Of a DNA stretch of 64,000 bases, positions 56,374 through 64,000 are shown piece by piece. The stretch spans positions 186,001 through 250,000 of the forward strand of contig OY969702.1 in assembly GCA_963702055.1 (NCBI GenBank), read 5' to 3'. The DNA comes from CAWINX01 sp963702055 (GTDB lineage: Bacteria; Actinomycetota; Thermoleophilia; Solirubrobacterales; 70-9). Numbering within the stretch: the first letter of the stretch is position 1; each line of letters opens with the position of its first letter. A program made the position numbers and the translations under genes. The notes under the pieces are model-generated. The model was not told where the DNA came from. It was given only the letters and a program-made list of their open reading frames with translations, and made no database searches.

Positions 56374-56374
56374 A

Positions 56375-56380
56375 TAGGGT
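56375..56380 (+). promoter_or_regulatory. -10 hexamer TAGGGT of the MaoC pair
   Basis: TAGGGT, eight bases before the ATG at 56389, two bases after the lepA stop. Confidence 0.4.
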
Positions 56381-56388
56381 CCCGCGCC

Positions 56389-56829
56389 ATGGCAATCAAG
56401 ACCGAAGCGATAGGCAAAGAGTTCCCCGCCACGACGTATGAGATCGGCAAGGAGAAGATCGCCGAGTACGCGCGCGTGATCGGGATCGACAACCCGGTCC
56501 ACTTCGACCGCGAGGCGGCGAAGGCGGCCGGATTCCGCGACGTCGTCGCGCCGCCGATGTTCTGCGTCGTCTACAGCGGCCCGGCCCTGGCGCCGGCGCT
56601 CTTCGACCCCGACGTCGCGATGAACTTCGCGGCGATGGTCCACGGCGGCCAGGAGTTCGAGTGGGGAGAGCCGGCCTGCGTGGGGGACGAGATCACCACC
56701 ACCGCCAAGTGCCTCGACATCTCCGAGAAGGACGGCAAGGGCTTCTACATCTTCGAGTCCGTCTCGGTCAACCAGAACGGCGACGAGGTCGTGCGCGGAA
56801 CCTGGACCAACATCGTGAGGGGGGTCTGA
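56389..56829 (+). CDS. MaoC-like dehydratase, N-terminal-type subunit (HadA/C-like)
   Basis: 146 residues. Single hot-dog fold of the FAS1-dehydratase/MaoC N-terminal type: VIGIDNPVHFDREAAKAAGF and VVAPPMFCVVYSG. It lacks the full catalytic D-x-x-x-x-H of its partner. The partner starts 1 bp after its stop, so the two likely form a heterodimer like mycobacterial HadAB/HadBC, which dehydrates 3-hydroxyacyl-ACP in fatty-acid elongation. Confidence 0.85.
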   Translation: MAIKTEAIGKEFPATTYEIGKEKIAEYARVIGIDNPVHFDREAAKAAGFRDVVAPPMFCVVYSGPALAPALFDPDVAMNFAAMVHGGQEFEWGEPACVGDEITTTAKCLDISEKDGKGFYIFESVSVNQNGDEVVRGTWTNIVRGV

Positions 56830-56830
56830 G

Positions 56831-57223
56831 ATGGCCGAGCTGAACGTCGGAGACTCGATCGAGGAGCTGCGGGTCACCCCCGACAAGTACCTGCCGCACC
56901 GCTATGCGGGCGCCTCGGGCGACTTCAACCCGATCCACATCGACCCCGAGTTCGCCAAGGCGGTCGGGCTCCCCAACACGATCCTGCACGGCCTCTACAT
57001 GATGGGCCTGGTGGCGCGGGCCAATGCGGCCGTCGCCGGCGGCGATCCGAGGGCCCTGAAGCGCCTCTCGGTGCAGTTCCGCGGCATGGGCGCGCCGGAG
57101 ACCGAGATCGTCGTCACGGGCACCGTCAAGGCGATCGAGGGCGACCGGGTGACGATCGACACGGTGGCCGCCCAGGGCGAGAATCAGACGATTCGCAACG
57201 CGGAGGCCGAAGTTCAGGTCTAG
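56831..57223 (+). CDS. MaoC-like (R)-hydratase/dehydratase catalytic subunit (HadB-like)
   Basis: 130 residues. Hydratase-2 motif YAGASGDFNPIHIDPEFAKA with the catalytic Asp and His, then GLPNTILHGLYMMGL. Catalytic partner of the preceding subunit. No other fatty-acid genes are nearby. Confidence 0.88.
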   Translation: MAELNVGDSIEELRVTPDKYLPHRYAGASGDFNPIHIDPEFAKAVGLPNTILHGLYMMGLVARANAAVAGGDPRALKRLSVQFRGMGAPETEIVVTGTVKAIEGDRVTIDTVAAQGENQTIRNAEAEVQV

Positions 57224-57230
57224 CGGTTCC

Positions 57231-57236
57231 TAGAAT
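57231..57236 (+). promoter_or_regulatory. -10 hexamer TAGAAT of hrcA
   Basis: TAGAAT, nine bases before the ATG at 57246. No CIRCE operator (TTAGCACTC inverted repeat) is seen around it. Confidence 0.5.
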
Positions 57237-57245
57237 GGAGGGCAG

Positions 57246-57980
57246 ATGCTCTCCTCGCGACAAGAGTTGGTCCTCCGCCTGGTCGTTGACGCCTACCTCG
57301 GCTCGGCCCATCCCGTCTCCTCCAAGGAGATAGCCGGGCGCGCCGACGTCAAGTGGAGCCCCTCGACGATTCGGGCCGAGTTCGCCGCCCTGGAAGCGGA
57401 GGGATACCTGACCCATCCGCACACATCTGCCGGCCGCGTCCCCACCGACGCCGGCTACCGGCGCTACGTCGACATGCTGGTCGAGGCCGGCGCGCCGGTC
57501 GGCGACGCCCGGGTCGAGCTGGAGCTCTCGCGGCTGCGGCGCGAGGTCGACGAGGCGATGCGCGAGGCGACGACCGTGCTCGCCCAGGTCACCGACCTGA
57601 TGGCGCTGGCGACCGCGCCGCCCCACGGCGGCACCCTCTACATGCACGGGATCGCGCGCCTGCTCTCGGAGGCGCACTTCGCCGACCTGCCCAGGGTCGA
57701 CCGGCTGATGACCGCGCTGGAGGGCCGCGCCGACGTGCTCGGCATGCTCGGCACGGCGCTGGAGGAGCGCTCGGTCTTCTGCTGGATCGGCGAGGAGAAC
57801 CCGCAGCCGGAGCTGCGCTCGGTCAGCGTCGTCGGCGCCAACTACGGGCTCGGGCACCGCAACCTCGGCTCGGTCGGAGTCGTCGGCCCGCTGCGCATGG
57901 ACTACGGCAACGCGATCGCCTCGGTGACCGAGGCGGCGAGCGAGCTGTCGCGCTACTTCGAGACCGTCTACGAAGCCTGA
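57246..57980 (+). CDS. hrcA: Heat-inducible transcription repressor HrcA, short form
   Basis: 244 residues against about 340 in most bacteria. The winged-helix N-terminus is complete (VSSKEIAGRADVKWSPSTIR, EAEGYLTHPHTSAGRVPTD). The GAF-like part is shortened in the middle, and the dimer-forming end (SVSVVGANYGLGHRNLGSVG, GPLRMDYGNAIASV) is kept. It should repress chaperone genes. dnaJ starts five bases after its stop. Confidence 0.92.
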   Translation: MLSSRQELVLRLVVDAYLGSAHPVSSKEIAGRADVKWSPSTIRAEFAALEAEGYLTHPHTSAGRVPTDAGYRRYVDMLVEAGAPVGDARVELELSRLRREVDEAMREATTVLAQVTDLMALATAPPHGGTLYMHGIARLLSEAHFADLPRVDRLMTALEGRADVLGMLGTALEERSVFCWIGEENPQPELRSVSVVGANYGLGHRNLGSVGVVGPLRMDYGNAIASVTEAASELSRYFETVYEA

Positions 57981-57985
57981 TCCCG

Positions 57986-59104
57986 ATGGCACAGGACTAT
58001 TACGAGGTCCTCGGGATCGACCGAGGCGCCTCGGAGGCGGAGGTGAAGAAGGCGTTCCGGCGCCTCGCCCGCGAGCTGCACCCCGACGTCAACGACCACG
58101 ACCCCGAGGCCGAGGAGAAGTTCAAGGCCGCCGCCGAGGCCTACGAGGTCCTCTCCGACGCCGAGCGCCGCCGCACCTACGACACCTACGGCCAGGAGGG
58201 CCTGCGCTCCGGCGGCTTCTCGCCGCGCAGCGCCGGCTTCGGCTCGATCGAGGACATCTTCCAGGCCTTCTTCGGCGGCGACCCCTTCGGCTTTGGCGCC
58301 GGCGGCGGCGCGGCGAGCGGTGGCGACATCCTCGCCACGGTCGAGGTCGACCTCGCCGAGGTGCTCGGCGGCGCCAAGCGCGAGGTTGCCTTCGAGGCGG
58401 TCAGCGCCTGCGAGCGCTGCCACGGAAACGGGGCGGAGCCGGGGACGCCGATCCACACCTGCGAGCGCTGCGGCGGGGCGGGCCAGCTGCGCCAGGTCAA
58501 CCGCACCCCCTTCGGCCAGATGGTCAGAGCGGTCTCCTGCGACGTCTGCCACGGCGAGGGGAAGACGGCGGAAACGCCGTGCGAGACCTGCGGCGGCGAG
58601 GGGCGCTCGGCGGGGACACGGCGACACGAGGTCGAGATCCCGGCGGGGATCGAAGACGGGCAACGCCTGCGCATCTCCGGAGGCGGCCACGCCGGCGCGC
58701 GCGGCGCTCCCCCCGGCGACCTCTACGTCGAGGTCAGGGTCGCCGAGGACGAGCGCTTCCAGCGCCAGGGGGACGATCTTGTCCGAGAGGTGTCGCTCTC
58801 GGCGACCGAGGCGATGCTGGGGACGATGATCGCGGTGCCGACCCTCGACGGCGAGCGTGAGGTGGAGATCGAGGCGGGCACTCAGCCCAGCGCCCACCGG
58901 GACCTGCGCGGCGAGGGCCTGCCGCGGCTTGGGGGAGGACGGCGCGGCAACCTGCGCCTGATCTTCAACGTGATCGTCCCCACCAACCTCTCCGAGCACC
59001 AGCGCGAGCTGGCGGAGCAACTCGATGAGACGATCGAGCCCGCCAACCTCGAGTCCCCGCGCGGCGAGGGGATCTTCTCCCGCGTGCGCCGGGCCTTCGG
59101 TTGA
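57986..59104 (+). CDS. dnaJ: Chaperone protein DnaJ
   Basis: 372 residues from the ATG at 57986. J domain with HPD in RELHPDVNDHD, a G/F region (FGGDPFGFGAGGG), four CxxCxGxG zinc repeats (CERCHGNG, CERCGGAG, CDVCHGEG, CETCGGEG), and the C-terminal client-binding domains. It drives DnaK ATPase. dnaK and grpE are not adjacent. Stop overlaps prmA (TTGA). Confidence 0.96.
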   Translation: MAQDYYEVLGIDRGASEAEVKKAFRRLARELHPDVNDHDPEAEEKFKAAAEAYEVLSDAERRRTYDTYGQEGLRSGGFSPRSAGFGSIEDIFQAFFGGDPFGFGAGGGAASGGDILATVEVDLAEVLGGAKREVAFEAVSACERCHGNGAEPGTPIHTCERCGGAGQLRQVNRTPFGQMVRAVSCDVCHGEGKTAETPCETCGGEGRSAGTRRHEVEIPAGIEDGQRLRISGGGHAGARGAPPGDLYVEVRVAEDERFQRQGDDLVREVSLSATEAMLGTMIAVPTLDGEREVEIEAGTQPSAHRDLRGEGLPRLGGGRRGNLRLIFNVIVPTNLSEHQRELAEQLDETIEPANLESPRGEGIFSRVRRAFG

Positions 59105-59919
59105 TCCGCCTTGCCGTCCGCTGCGCGCCCGAGCAGGCGGAGCTGGTCCTCGCCGAGCTGACGGTCCTCGCCCCCAACGGCGTCGAGGAGGAGCGTGGGC
59201 CCGGCTACGTCGAGTACGCGATCTACGGCGGCGAGGGGGAGCTGCCCGAGCTGGGCGAGATCGAAGCCGCGACCGGTGAGGGCCTGGTCGAGGTGAGCGC
59301 GACCGAGGTCCCCGACGACTGGGCGGACCGCTGGCAGGACTTCCACAAACCGCTGCTGGTCGGCGGGCGAATCTGGCTGCGCCCATCCTGGGAAGACCCA
59401 CGCGAGGGGACGATCGACCTGGTCGTCGACCCGGGCCAGGCCTTCGGCACCGGCGCCCACCCGACCACCCGCCTCTGCCTGGAGCTGCTGCTGGAGCTGG
59501 AAGAGGCGGGGGAAGCCCACGGCCCCCTCACAGACCTGGGCACCGGCTCCGGCGTCCTCGCCATTGCGGCAGCGAAGCTCGGCTGGGACCCGGTGAGCGG
59601 CTACGACCACGAGGCAGCTGCGCTTGAAGCTGCGGCGGCAAACGCGGAGGCCAACGGCGTCGCTCTCGAGTTGGAACAGCTCAACCTTCGCGAGTCGCTC
59701 CCTCCGCTCGCGCCCACGACCGTTGCCAACCTGACCGCCCCGGTCCTTTCCGCTGTAGCGGGGCAGCTGGCGAGCGCTTCCCCTGAAACCCTCATCTGCT
59801 CTGGCCTACTGCCCGCGGAGCTCGACGGGATCGCTGCGGCCTTCGCCCCGTTCGGCCTGAACGCAGTCGAGCGCCGCATCGAAGGCGACTGGGCCGCGAT
59901 GTATCTTTCCCGCCGATGA
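59101..59919 (+). CDS. prmA: Ribosomal protein L11 methyltransferase-like protein
   Basis: 272 residues from a TTG overlapping the dnaJ stop. SAM-binding motif LTDLGTGSGVLAIAAAKLG, the upstream DPGQAFGTGAHPTTRLCLEL typical of PrmA, and NLTAPVLSAVAGQL as motif IV. The N-terminal substrate domain is present. It trimethylates L11 in other bacteria. Its place after dnaJ is common in Gram-positives. Confidence 0.9.
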   Translation: MIRLAVRCAPEQAELVLAELTVLAPNGVEEERGPGYVEYAIYGGEGELPELGEIEAATGEGLVEVSATEVPDDWADRWQDFHKPLLVGGRIWLRPSWEDPREGTIDLVVDPGQAFGTGAHPTTRLCLELLLELEEAGEAHGPLTDLGTGSGVLAIAAAKLGWDPVSGYDHEAAALEAAAANAEANGVALELEQLNLRESLPPLAPTTVANLTAPVLSAVAGQLASASPETLICSGLLPAELDGIAAAFAPFGLNAVERRIEGDWAAMYLSRR

Positions 59920-60392
59920 CAGCAACGATCACCGGGTTCGGCATCGGCCTCTTCATCCACGTCCTCGCGGTCGTGCTGGCCTTCGGGCCCACCTTCGGCT
60001 ACGGGATCTTCATCGGCGTCGCCCAGCAGGGCGCCGCGCGCAGCGTCCCTGCTGTTCTGCGCGGCATCCAGCAGACCGACCGCTTCCTCGTCCAGCCCGG
60101 GCTGATCGTCGTCCTCCTGGCCGGCATCTACATGCTGATCGACGGCCACATCAGCGCCAGCGAGTCCTTCGTCAGCGTCGGCTTCCTCGCGATCATCGTC
60201 CTCTTCGGCATGGCCCACGGCTTCTTCCGGCCGAACACGCAGAAGGCGCTTGAGCTGGCCGAGCGCGACCTCGCCGCCGGGGACACGCTCAGCCCAGAGT
60301 TCGAGGCGATCTCTCAGAAGCTCGCCACCGGCGGGAAAATCGCCGGCGCGATCGTCGCCGTGACGATCTTCTTCATGACCGTTCAGCCCTGA
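59916..60392 (+). CDS. DUF2269-like membrane protein
   Basis: 158 residues, four hydrophobic helices: GLFIHVLAVVLAFGPTFGYG, LIVVLLAGIYMLID, FLAIIVLFGMAHGF and a last one at the C-terminus. His in the first helix and the loop pattern resemble DUF2269. Overlaps prmA as ATGA, so it is likely in the same transcript. Function unknown. Confidence 0.6.
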   Translation: MTATITGFGIGLFIHVLAVVLAFGPTFGYGIFIGVAQQGAARSVPAVLRGIQQTDRFLVQPGLIVVLLAGIYMLIDGHISASESFVSVGFLAIIVLFGMAHGFFRPNTQKALELAERDLAAGDTLSPEFEAISQKLATGGKIAGAIVAVTIFFMTVQP

Positions 60393-60417
60393 CGGCTCCC
60401 GCCTGCCCACACCCGGC

Positions 60418-60423
60418 TACCCT
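60418..60423 (+). promoter_or_regulatory. -10 hexamer TACCCT of yqeY
   Basis: TACCCT, seven bases before the ATG at 60431. Confidence 0.4.
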
Positions 60424-60430
60424 CTAGCCG

Positions 60431-60868
60431 ATGAGCGAGACGATTCTCGAAACGGTCCAGGCCGACGTTCGCACCGCGATGAAAGCGGGCGACCGCGAGC
60501 GCGCCGGTGCGCTGCGGATGGTCGTCGACTCCCTGCAGCAGGACGCCAAGTTGGGCAAGGGCGACGAGATCGCCGTGCTCCAGCGCGAGCGCAAGAAGCG
60601 GTTGGAGGCAGCGGAGGCTTACGGCGAGGCCGGCCGCGCCGAGCAGGCGGCGGCCGAGAGCTTCGAAGCCGAGCTGATCGAGTCCTACCTTCCCCAGCAA
60701 CTCTCCGACGAGGAGCTGGGCGAGCTGGTCGACGCCGCGGTCGCCGAGACCGGCGCGACCGAGCAGAAGCAGATGGGCCAGGTGATGTCGGCGCTGATGC
60801 CGAAGCTGGGCGGCCGAGCCGACGGCAAGCGGGTCAGCGCGGCGGTGCGAGAGAAGCTTGGCGCGTAG
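60431..60868 (+). CDS. yqeY: GatB/YqeY domain protein
   Basis: 145 residues: TAMKAGDRERAGALRMVVDS, then YLPQQLSDEELGELVDAAVA and GQVMSALMPKLGGRADGKRV, the YqeY family pattern. The domain is the tRNA-binding tail of GatB; the free protein's job is unclear. It overlaps phoH by 11 bases. Confidence 0.9.
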   Translation: MSETILETVQADVRTAMKAGDRERAGALRMVVDSLQQDAKLGKGDEIAVLQRERKKRLEAAEAYGEAGRAEQAAAESFEAELIESYLPQQLSDEELGELVDAAVAETGATEQKQMGQVMSALMPKLGGRADGKRVSAAVREKLGA

Positions 60869-61817
60869 GCAGCTGACCCTCGACAACACGGTCGCCGCCG
60901 AGCTGGCGGGGTCCGAGGACGCCGTCCTGCGGGAGCTGCGCGGGCACCTCGACTGCGACTTCCACCTGCGCGGCAACGTCCTCACCCTCGACGGCGACTC
61001 CGGCGACGTGCAGACCGCGGCGACGGTGGTCGACGAGTTGGTCGAGCTGATCGAGCAGGGGCATGAGATCGCCCCCGGGACGATCGAGGCGGTAACCGGG
61101 GCGCTCGACGCCGACGAGAGCCCGGCGGCGGTGCTCGAGGACGTCGTCTGGCGCCACCGCAACACCAAGGTCGCGCCGAAGACGGTCAACCAGAAGCGCT
61201 ACGTCGACTCGATCCGCGACAACACGATCACCTTCGGGATCGGCCCGGCGGGCACCGGCAAGACCTTCCTCGCGGTGGCGATGGCGGCGGCGGCGCTGGC
61301 CGAGCGCCAGGTGCAGCGGATCATCCTCACTCGCCCGGCGGTTGAAGCGGGCGAGCGCCTCGGCTTCCTGCCCGGCGACATCCAGGCCAAGGTCGACCCC
61401 TACCTGCGCCCGCTCTTCGACGCGCTCTTCGACATGCTCGACCCGGACCGGGTTAACGGCTACTTCGAGCGCGGCGTGATCGAGGTCGCGCCGCTTGCCT
61501 TCATGCGCGGCCGCACCCTCAACGACTCCTTTGTGATCCTCGACGAGGCCCAGAACACCAGCCCCGAGCAGATGAAGATGTTCCTGACGCGGCTCGGCTT
61601 CAACTCGCGGATGGTGGTGACCGGCGACGTTACCCAGATCGACCTTCCGACCGACCAGCGCTCCGGCCTGATCGCGGTGAGCGAAATCCTCGCCGAGGTT
61701 CCCGACATCTCCTTCGTCCGTTTCGGCGGCGAAGACGTCGTCCGTCACAAGCTGGTGCAGCGGATCGTCGCCGCCTACGGCGAGCACGCCGAGCGCGAGC
61801 CCCGGCGCCCGCAGTGA
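60858..61817 (+). CDS. PhoH-like protein
   Basis: 319 residues from a TTG inside the yqeY end. KH-like first part (about 1-100), then the PhoH ATPase: TFGIGPAGTGKTFLAVAMA (Walker A), FVILDEAQNTSPEQMKMFL (Walker B), VTGDVTQIDLP. Usually upstream of ybeY and era, as here; linked to RNA metabolism. Confidence 0.93.
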   Translation: MARRQLTLDNTVAAELAGSEDAVLRELRGHLDCDFHLRGNVLTLDGDSGDVQTAATVVDELVELIEQGHEIAPGTIEAVTGALDADESPAAVLEDVVWRHRNTKVAPKTVNQKRYVDSIRDNTITFGIGPAGTGKTFLAVAMAAAALAERQVQRIILTRPAVEAGERLGFLPGDIQAKVDPYLRPLFDALFDMLDPDRVNGYFERGVIEVAPLAFMRGRTLNDSFVILDEAQNTSPEQMKMFLTRLGFNSRMVVTGDVTQIDLPTDQRSGLIAVSEILAEVPDISFVRFGGEDVVRHKLVQRIVAAYGEHAEREPRRPQ

Positions 61818-62179
61818 CGGTCGACCTCACCGACGTGCCCCCGGAGCTGCGCGACGCCGTCGCCGCCGCGCTCGATGCGGCCGGCATCGCCGACGGCCAC
61901 CTCGCGGTCGAGCTGGTCGACGCCGATCGCATTCGGGCGCTGAACCGGGACCACCGGGGAATGGACGCGCCGACCGACGTGCTCGCCTTCCCGATCGACG
62001 AGAACGCTCCGACTCCCGGCCCCCGCGAGCTGGGCGACGTGGTGATCTGCCCGGAGCACTGCTCCGACCTCACCGAGGCGGCGGTCCACGGCGCCCTCCA
62101 CCTCTGCGGCCACGACCACGAGACCGACGCGGGGGAGATGCTCGAGCTTCAGGCCACCGTGATCAAGGGTCTGCGATGA
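61814..62179 (+). CDS. ybeY: rRNA maturation RNase YbeY
   Basis: 121 residues from a GTG overlapping phoH (GTGA). The metal motif H-x3-H-x5-H reads HGALHLCGHDH. MDAPTDVLAFPIDE is the family start of the active site. It is on the short side for YbeY. It acts in 16S rRNA 3' maturation and ribosome quality control. Overlaps era as ATGA. Confidence 0.94.
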   Translation: MTVDLTDVPPELRDAVAAALDAAGIADGHLAVELVDADRIRALNRDHRGMDAPTDVLAFPIDENAPTPGPRELGDVVICPEHCSDLTEAAVHGALHLCGHDHETDAGEMLELQATVIKGLR

Positions 62180-63069
62180 CCCGCGCCGGCTTCATCGGCC
62201 TGGCGGGGCGACCCAATGCCGGCAAGTCGACCTTGGTCAACGCGATCGTCGGCGACAAGGTGGCGATCGTCTCGGTGCGCCCGCAGACGACGCGGCGGGC
62301 GATCCGCGGCGTCGCCACCGACACCGAGGCCGAGCGCCAGCTGATCCTTGTCGACCTGCCGGGAGTCCAGCGCCCCCGCGACGTGCTGACCGAGCGGATG
62401 CAGAAGCGGGTCGAGCGCGAGCTCGCCGACTCCGACGTCGTCCTCTTCGTCGTCAACGGCGAGCAGGGCGTCGGGCCGGGCGACCGCTTCATCGCCCGCG
62501 CCCTGCTCGGCGCCGAGACGAAGGTCCCGGTGATCTGCGCGGTCAACAAGTGCGACCGGCTGGGACCGGGGGAGACGGTCGAGGCGCTCTCCGCCGCGGC
62601 GGAGCTGGAGGGCGTCGACGAGGTCTTCCCGATCAGCGCCCGCAGCGGCGAGGGGCTCAAAGCGTTGACCGAGCGGCTGGGCGAGCTGATGCCGGAAGGC
62701 CCCTACATGTACCCGCCCGAGGACCACAGCGACCAGTCGAGCGAGGTCCTGCTCGCCGAACTGATCCGCGAGCAGGTCCTCAATCGCACCCGTCAGGAGA
62801 TCCCCCACTCGGTCGAGGTTTCGGTCAAAGAGATCGAGAAGCGCGAGGACGGCCTGGTCACCGTCCACGCCGAGATCTGGGCGGAGACCGAGTCCCAGAA
62901 GCGGATCCTGATCGGCAAGGGAGGCGCCAAGGTCCAGGAGATCGGCACCGCCGCCCGCAGCGCCCTGGAGCAGGAACTGAACGCCAAGGTCTACCTCGAC
63001 CTCAAGGTCCAGGTCCGCAACCACTGGCGCCGCGATGAGGATCTGCTCAACCGCCTCGGGATCGAATAG
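62176..63069 (+). CDS. era: GTPase Era
   Basis: 297 residues. G domain: GRPNAGKSTLVNAIVGDKV, VSVRPQTTRRAIRG (switch I), DLPGVQRP in place of DTPG, NKCD. C-terminal KH domain with RILIGKGGAKVQEIGTAAR, binding the 16S rRNA 3' end. recO, a usual follower, is absent. Confidence 0.95.
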   Translation: MTRAGFIGLAGRPNAGKSTLVNAIVGDKVAIVSVRPQTTRRAIRGVATDTEAERQLILVDLPGVQRPRDVLTERMQKRVERELADSDVVLFVVNGEQGVGPGDRFIARALLGAETKVPVICAVNKCDRLGPGETVEALSAAAELEGVDEVFPISARSGEGLKALTERLGELMPEGPYMYPPEDHSDQSSEVLLAELIREQVLNRTRQEIPHSVEVSVKEIEKREDGLVTVHAEIWAETESQKRILIGKGGAKVQEIGTAARSALEQELNAKVYLDLKVQVRNHWRRDEDLLNRLGIE

Positions 63070-64000
63070 TGGGATCGTCGATGTCATTCAAGGAGTTGCT
63101 CCTCGACATTCCCGATGTCGGCGAGGACCGGAACTTCGAGCGCTTGCTGGCGAGTCCGCTCACAGGACACGACACTGATCTGAACCGGGATAGGCTGTGG
63201 CCGGTGACCGTTTGGGGCGTCCATAACGACCGTCCGGAACTCGATCTGGTCGGCAACGGCTACGTTGGCATTGGCTGGCCCGAGATGGGCGATCTCACCA
63301 ACATCAGCCCTGACAAGGACGAGTTGAAGAAGCGAGTTGCCGAGGCCTACCCAGATGCCAAGCCCGGCGCCATCCCCGTTTGGGCGGGGGTCTTCCTCCG
63401 GTTCAGGTTTGAAATGAAACCGGGCGATCTCGTGATCTACCCCTACAAGCCGGACAGCACGCTTAACTTCGACCGCATCACGGGGGACTACTACTACGAC
63501 ACTTCGGCCACACTCCATCGGAACCGACGCAAGGTCGACTGGCTGAAAACCGGGATTCCGAGAGCGGAGTTTTCAAAGGGGGCTCGCTACGAGGTTGGTT
63601 CCGCGGTCACCCTGTTCCGCGTCAAGAATCATGACCAGGAGTTCATCGACTTCATCGAAGACGACGCTAGTCCAGCTTCGTTTTCGGTCGGGTCCTCGGG
63701 AACGGCATCAGCGGACGAGGCCACGGCGCAGGCCGAGGATGAGCCAAACGCCGAGCGCATTGAGGAGTACACCCGAGACTTTGTCATCGAGACGCTGCTC
63801 AAGGAGCTCGACGGCCCCCGGTTTGAGCACTTTGTTGCCGATTTGATGGAGGCCCTGGGCTACCGGACTCAGGTGACCCAAGCGAGCGGTGACGGAGGAG
63901 TAGATGTGATTGCGCACAGAGATCCCTTCGGCCTCGAGCCTCCAATCATCAAGGTCCAGTGCAAGCGGGTAGTGGGAAGCATTGGTGCTCCCGAAGTCCA
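63069..64000 (+). CDS. Mrr-type restriction endonuclease with an N-terminal PUA/EVE-like domain (3' end outside window)
   Basis: At least 306 residues from the ATG at 63081; a GTG at 63069 in the same frame overlaps the era stop. Residues 30-185 (VTVWGVHNDRPELDLVGNGY, then VGIGWPEMGDL, PGDLVIYPYK) look like the N-terminal domain of the COG4127-type Mrr-cat proteins, a PUA/EVE-like fold that may read modified bases. A variable acidic linker follows (about 195-230). The nuclease part is FEHFVADLMEALGYRTQVTQ, then GDGGVDVIAH and IIKVQCKR, giving the D and Q-x-K catalytic set. Base composition is less GC-rich than era, suggesting transfer. Possibly a type IV (modification-dependent) enzyme or part of a defence island beyond the window. 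Confidence 0.82.
   Translation, partial: MGSSMSFKELLLDIPDVGEDRNFERLLASPLTGHDTDLNRDRLWPVTVWGVHNDRPELDLVGNGYVGIGWPEMGDLTNISPDKDELKKRVAEAYPDAKPGAIPVWAGVFLRFRFEMKPGDLVIYPYKPDSTLNFDRITGDYYYDTSATLHRNRRKVDWLKTGIPRAEFSKGARYEVGSAVTLFRVKNHDQEFIDFIEDDASPASFSVGSSGTASADEATAQAEDEPNAERIEEYTRDFVIETLLKELDGPRFEHFVADLMEALGYRTQVTQASGDGGVDVIAHRDPFGLEPPIIKVQCKRVVGSIGAPEV

Noticed and set aside
57190..57246. CIRCE operator at hrcA
   Set aside because: No TTAGCACTC-N9-GAGTGCTAA or close variant is present.

Overview
The window reads as a continuous stretch of a GC-rich actinobacterial chromosome. Gene content, GTG/TTG-rich starts, very tight packing, many start codons with a TAnnnT hexamer 6-9 nt upstream, and the conserved housekeeping order together suggest the class Thermoleophilia (Solirubrobacterales-like). 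That placement is inferred from gene content and style; no 16S rRNA lies in the window. About 62 protein genes, one tRNA gene, several strong inverted repeats and a dispersed palindromic repeat family are supported. No rRNA, CRISPR array, transposase or prophage gene was seen.

Layout. 1-13.7 kb is an accessory and membrane region: the end of an FtsX-type ABC permease, a DUF2855 protein, an MFS exporter, a pilin-like protein, a Crp-like regulator, an ABC-2 exporter flanked by two related small secreted proteins, an RDD protein, an alpha/beta hydrolase, a GH15 glycosidase and a CtaG-like protein. 13.7-25 kb is protein quality control and basic metabolism: tig, clpP, an M23 peptidase, clpX, valS, folC, ndk and maf. 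25-28 kb is a signalling operon of a hybrid histidine kinase and a response regulator with an HD-GYP output. 28-33.7 kb is the elongasome cluster mreB-mreC-mreD-mrdA-rodA. 33.7-42 kb is rne/rng, rplU, rpmA, obgE, proB, proA (frameshifted), nadD, rsfS and a DivIVA-like coiled-coil gene. 42-43.7 kb is a lower-GC island: an I-Ssp6803I-like PD-(D/E)XK endonuclease ORF that runs without a stop through a tRNA-Ala gene into a Phd-type antitoxin sequence, then a small winged-helix-like gene and a SpoIIM-like membrane protein. 44-57 kb holds leuS, a cupin, comEA-comEC-holA, rpsT, murJ, a large polytopic membrane protein, lepA and a MaoC-type dehydratase pair. 57-63 kb holds hrcA-dnaJ-prmA, a DUF2269-like gene, yqeY, and phoH-ybeY-era. 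The window ends inside a Mrr-type restriction endonuclease gene.

How the genes work together. The mre/mrd/rod genes with murJ build the lateral wall. The tig/clpP/clpX and hrcA/dnaJ groups handle folding and proteolysis. rplU/rpmA/obgE/rsfS/prmA/era/ybeY/phoH/lepA concern ribosome assembly, rRNA maturation and translation. comEA/comEC suggest DNA uptake.

Most unusual points: (1) the endonuclease ORF that reads through a tRNA gene; (2) a family of palindromic elements of about 90-150 bp with the signature GACAGGACCCGCG, two of them in or next to maf, one each before leuS and lepA, and a decayed one inside a coding sequence; (3) apparent non-canonical starts, ATA for folC and CTG for the M23 peptidase, both overlapping the upstream stop codon; (4) a likely genome-wide leaderless promoter style; (5) a one-base frameshift in proA; (6) a perfect 28-bp inverted repeat between rpmA and obgE.
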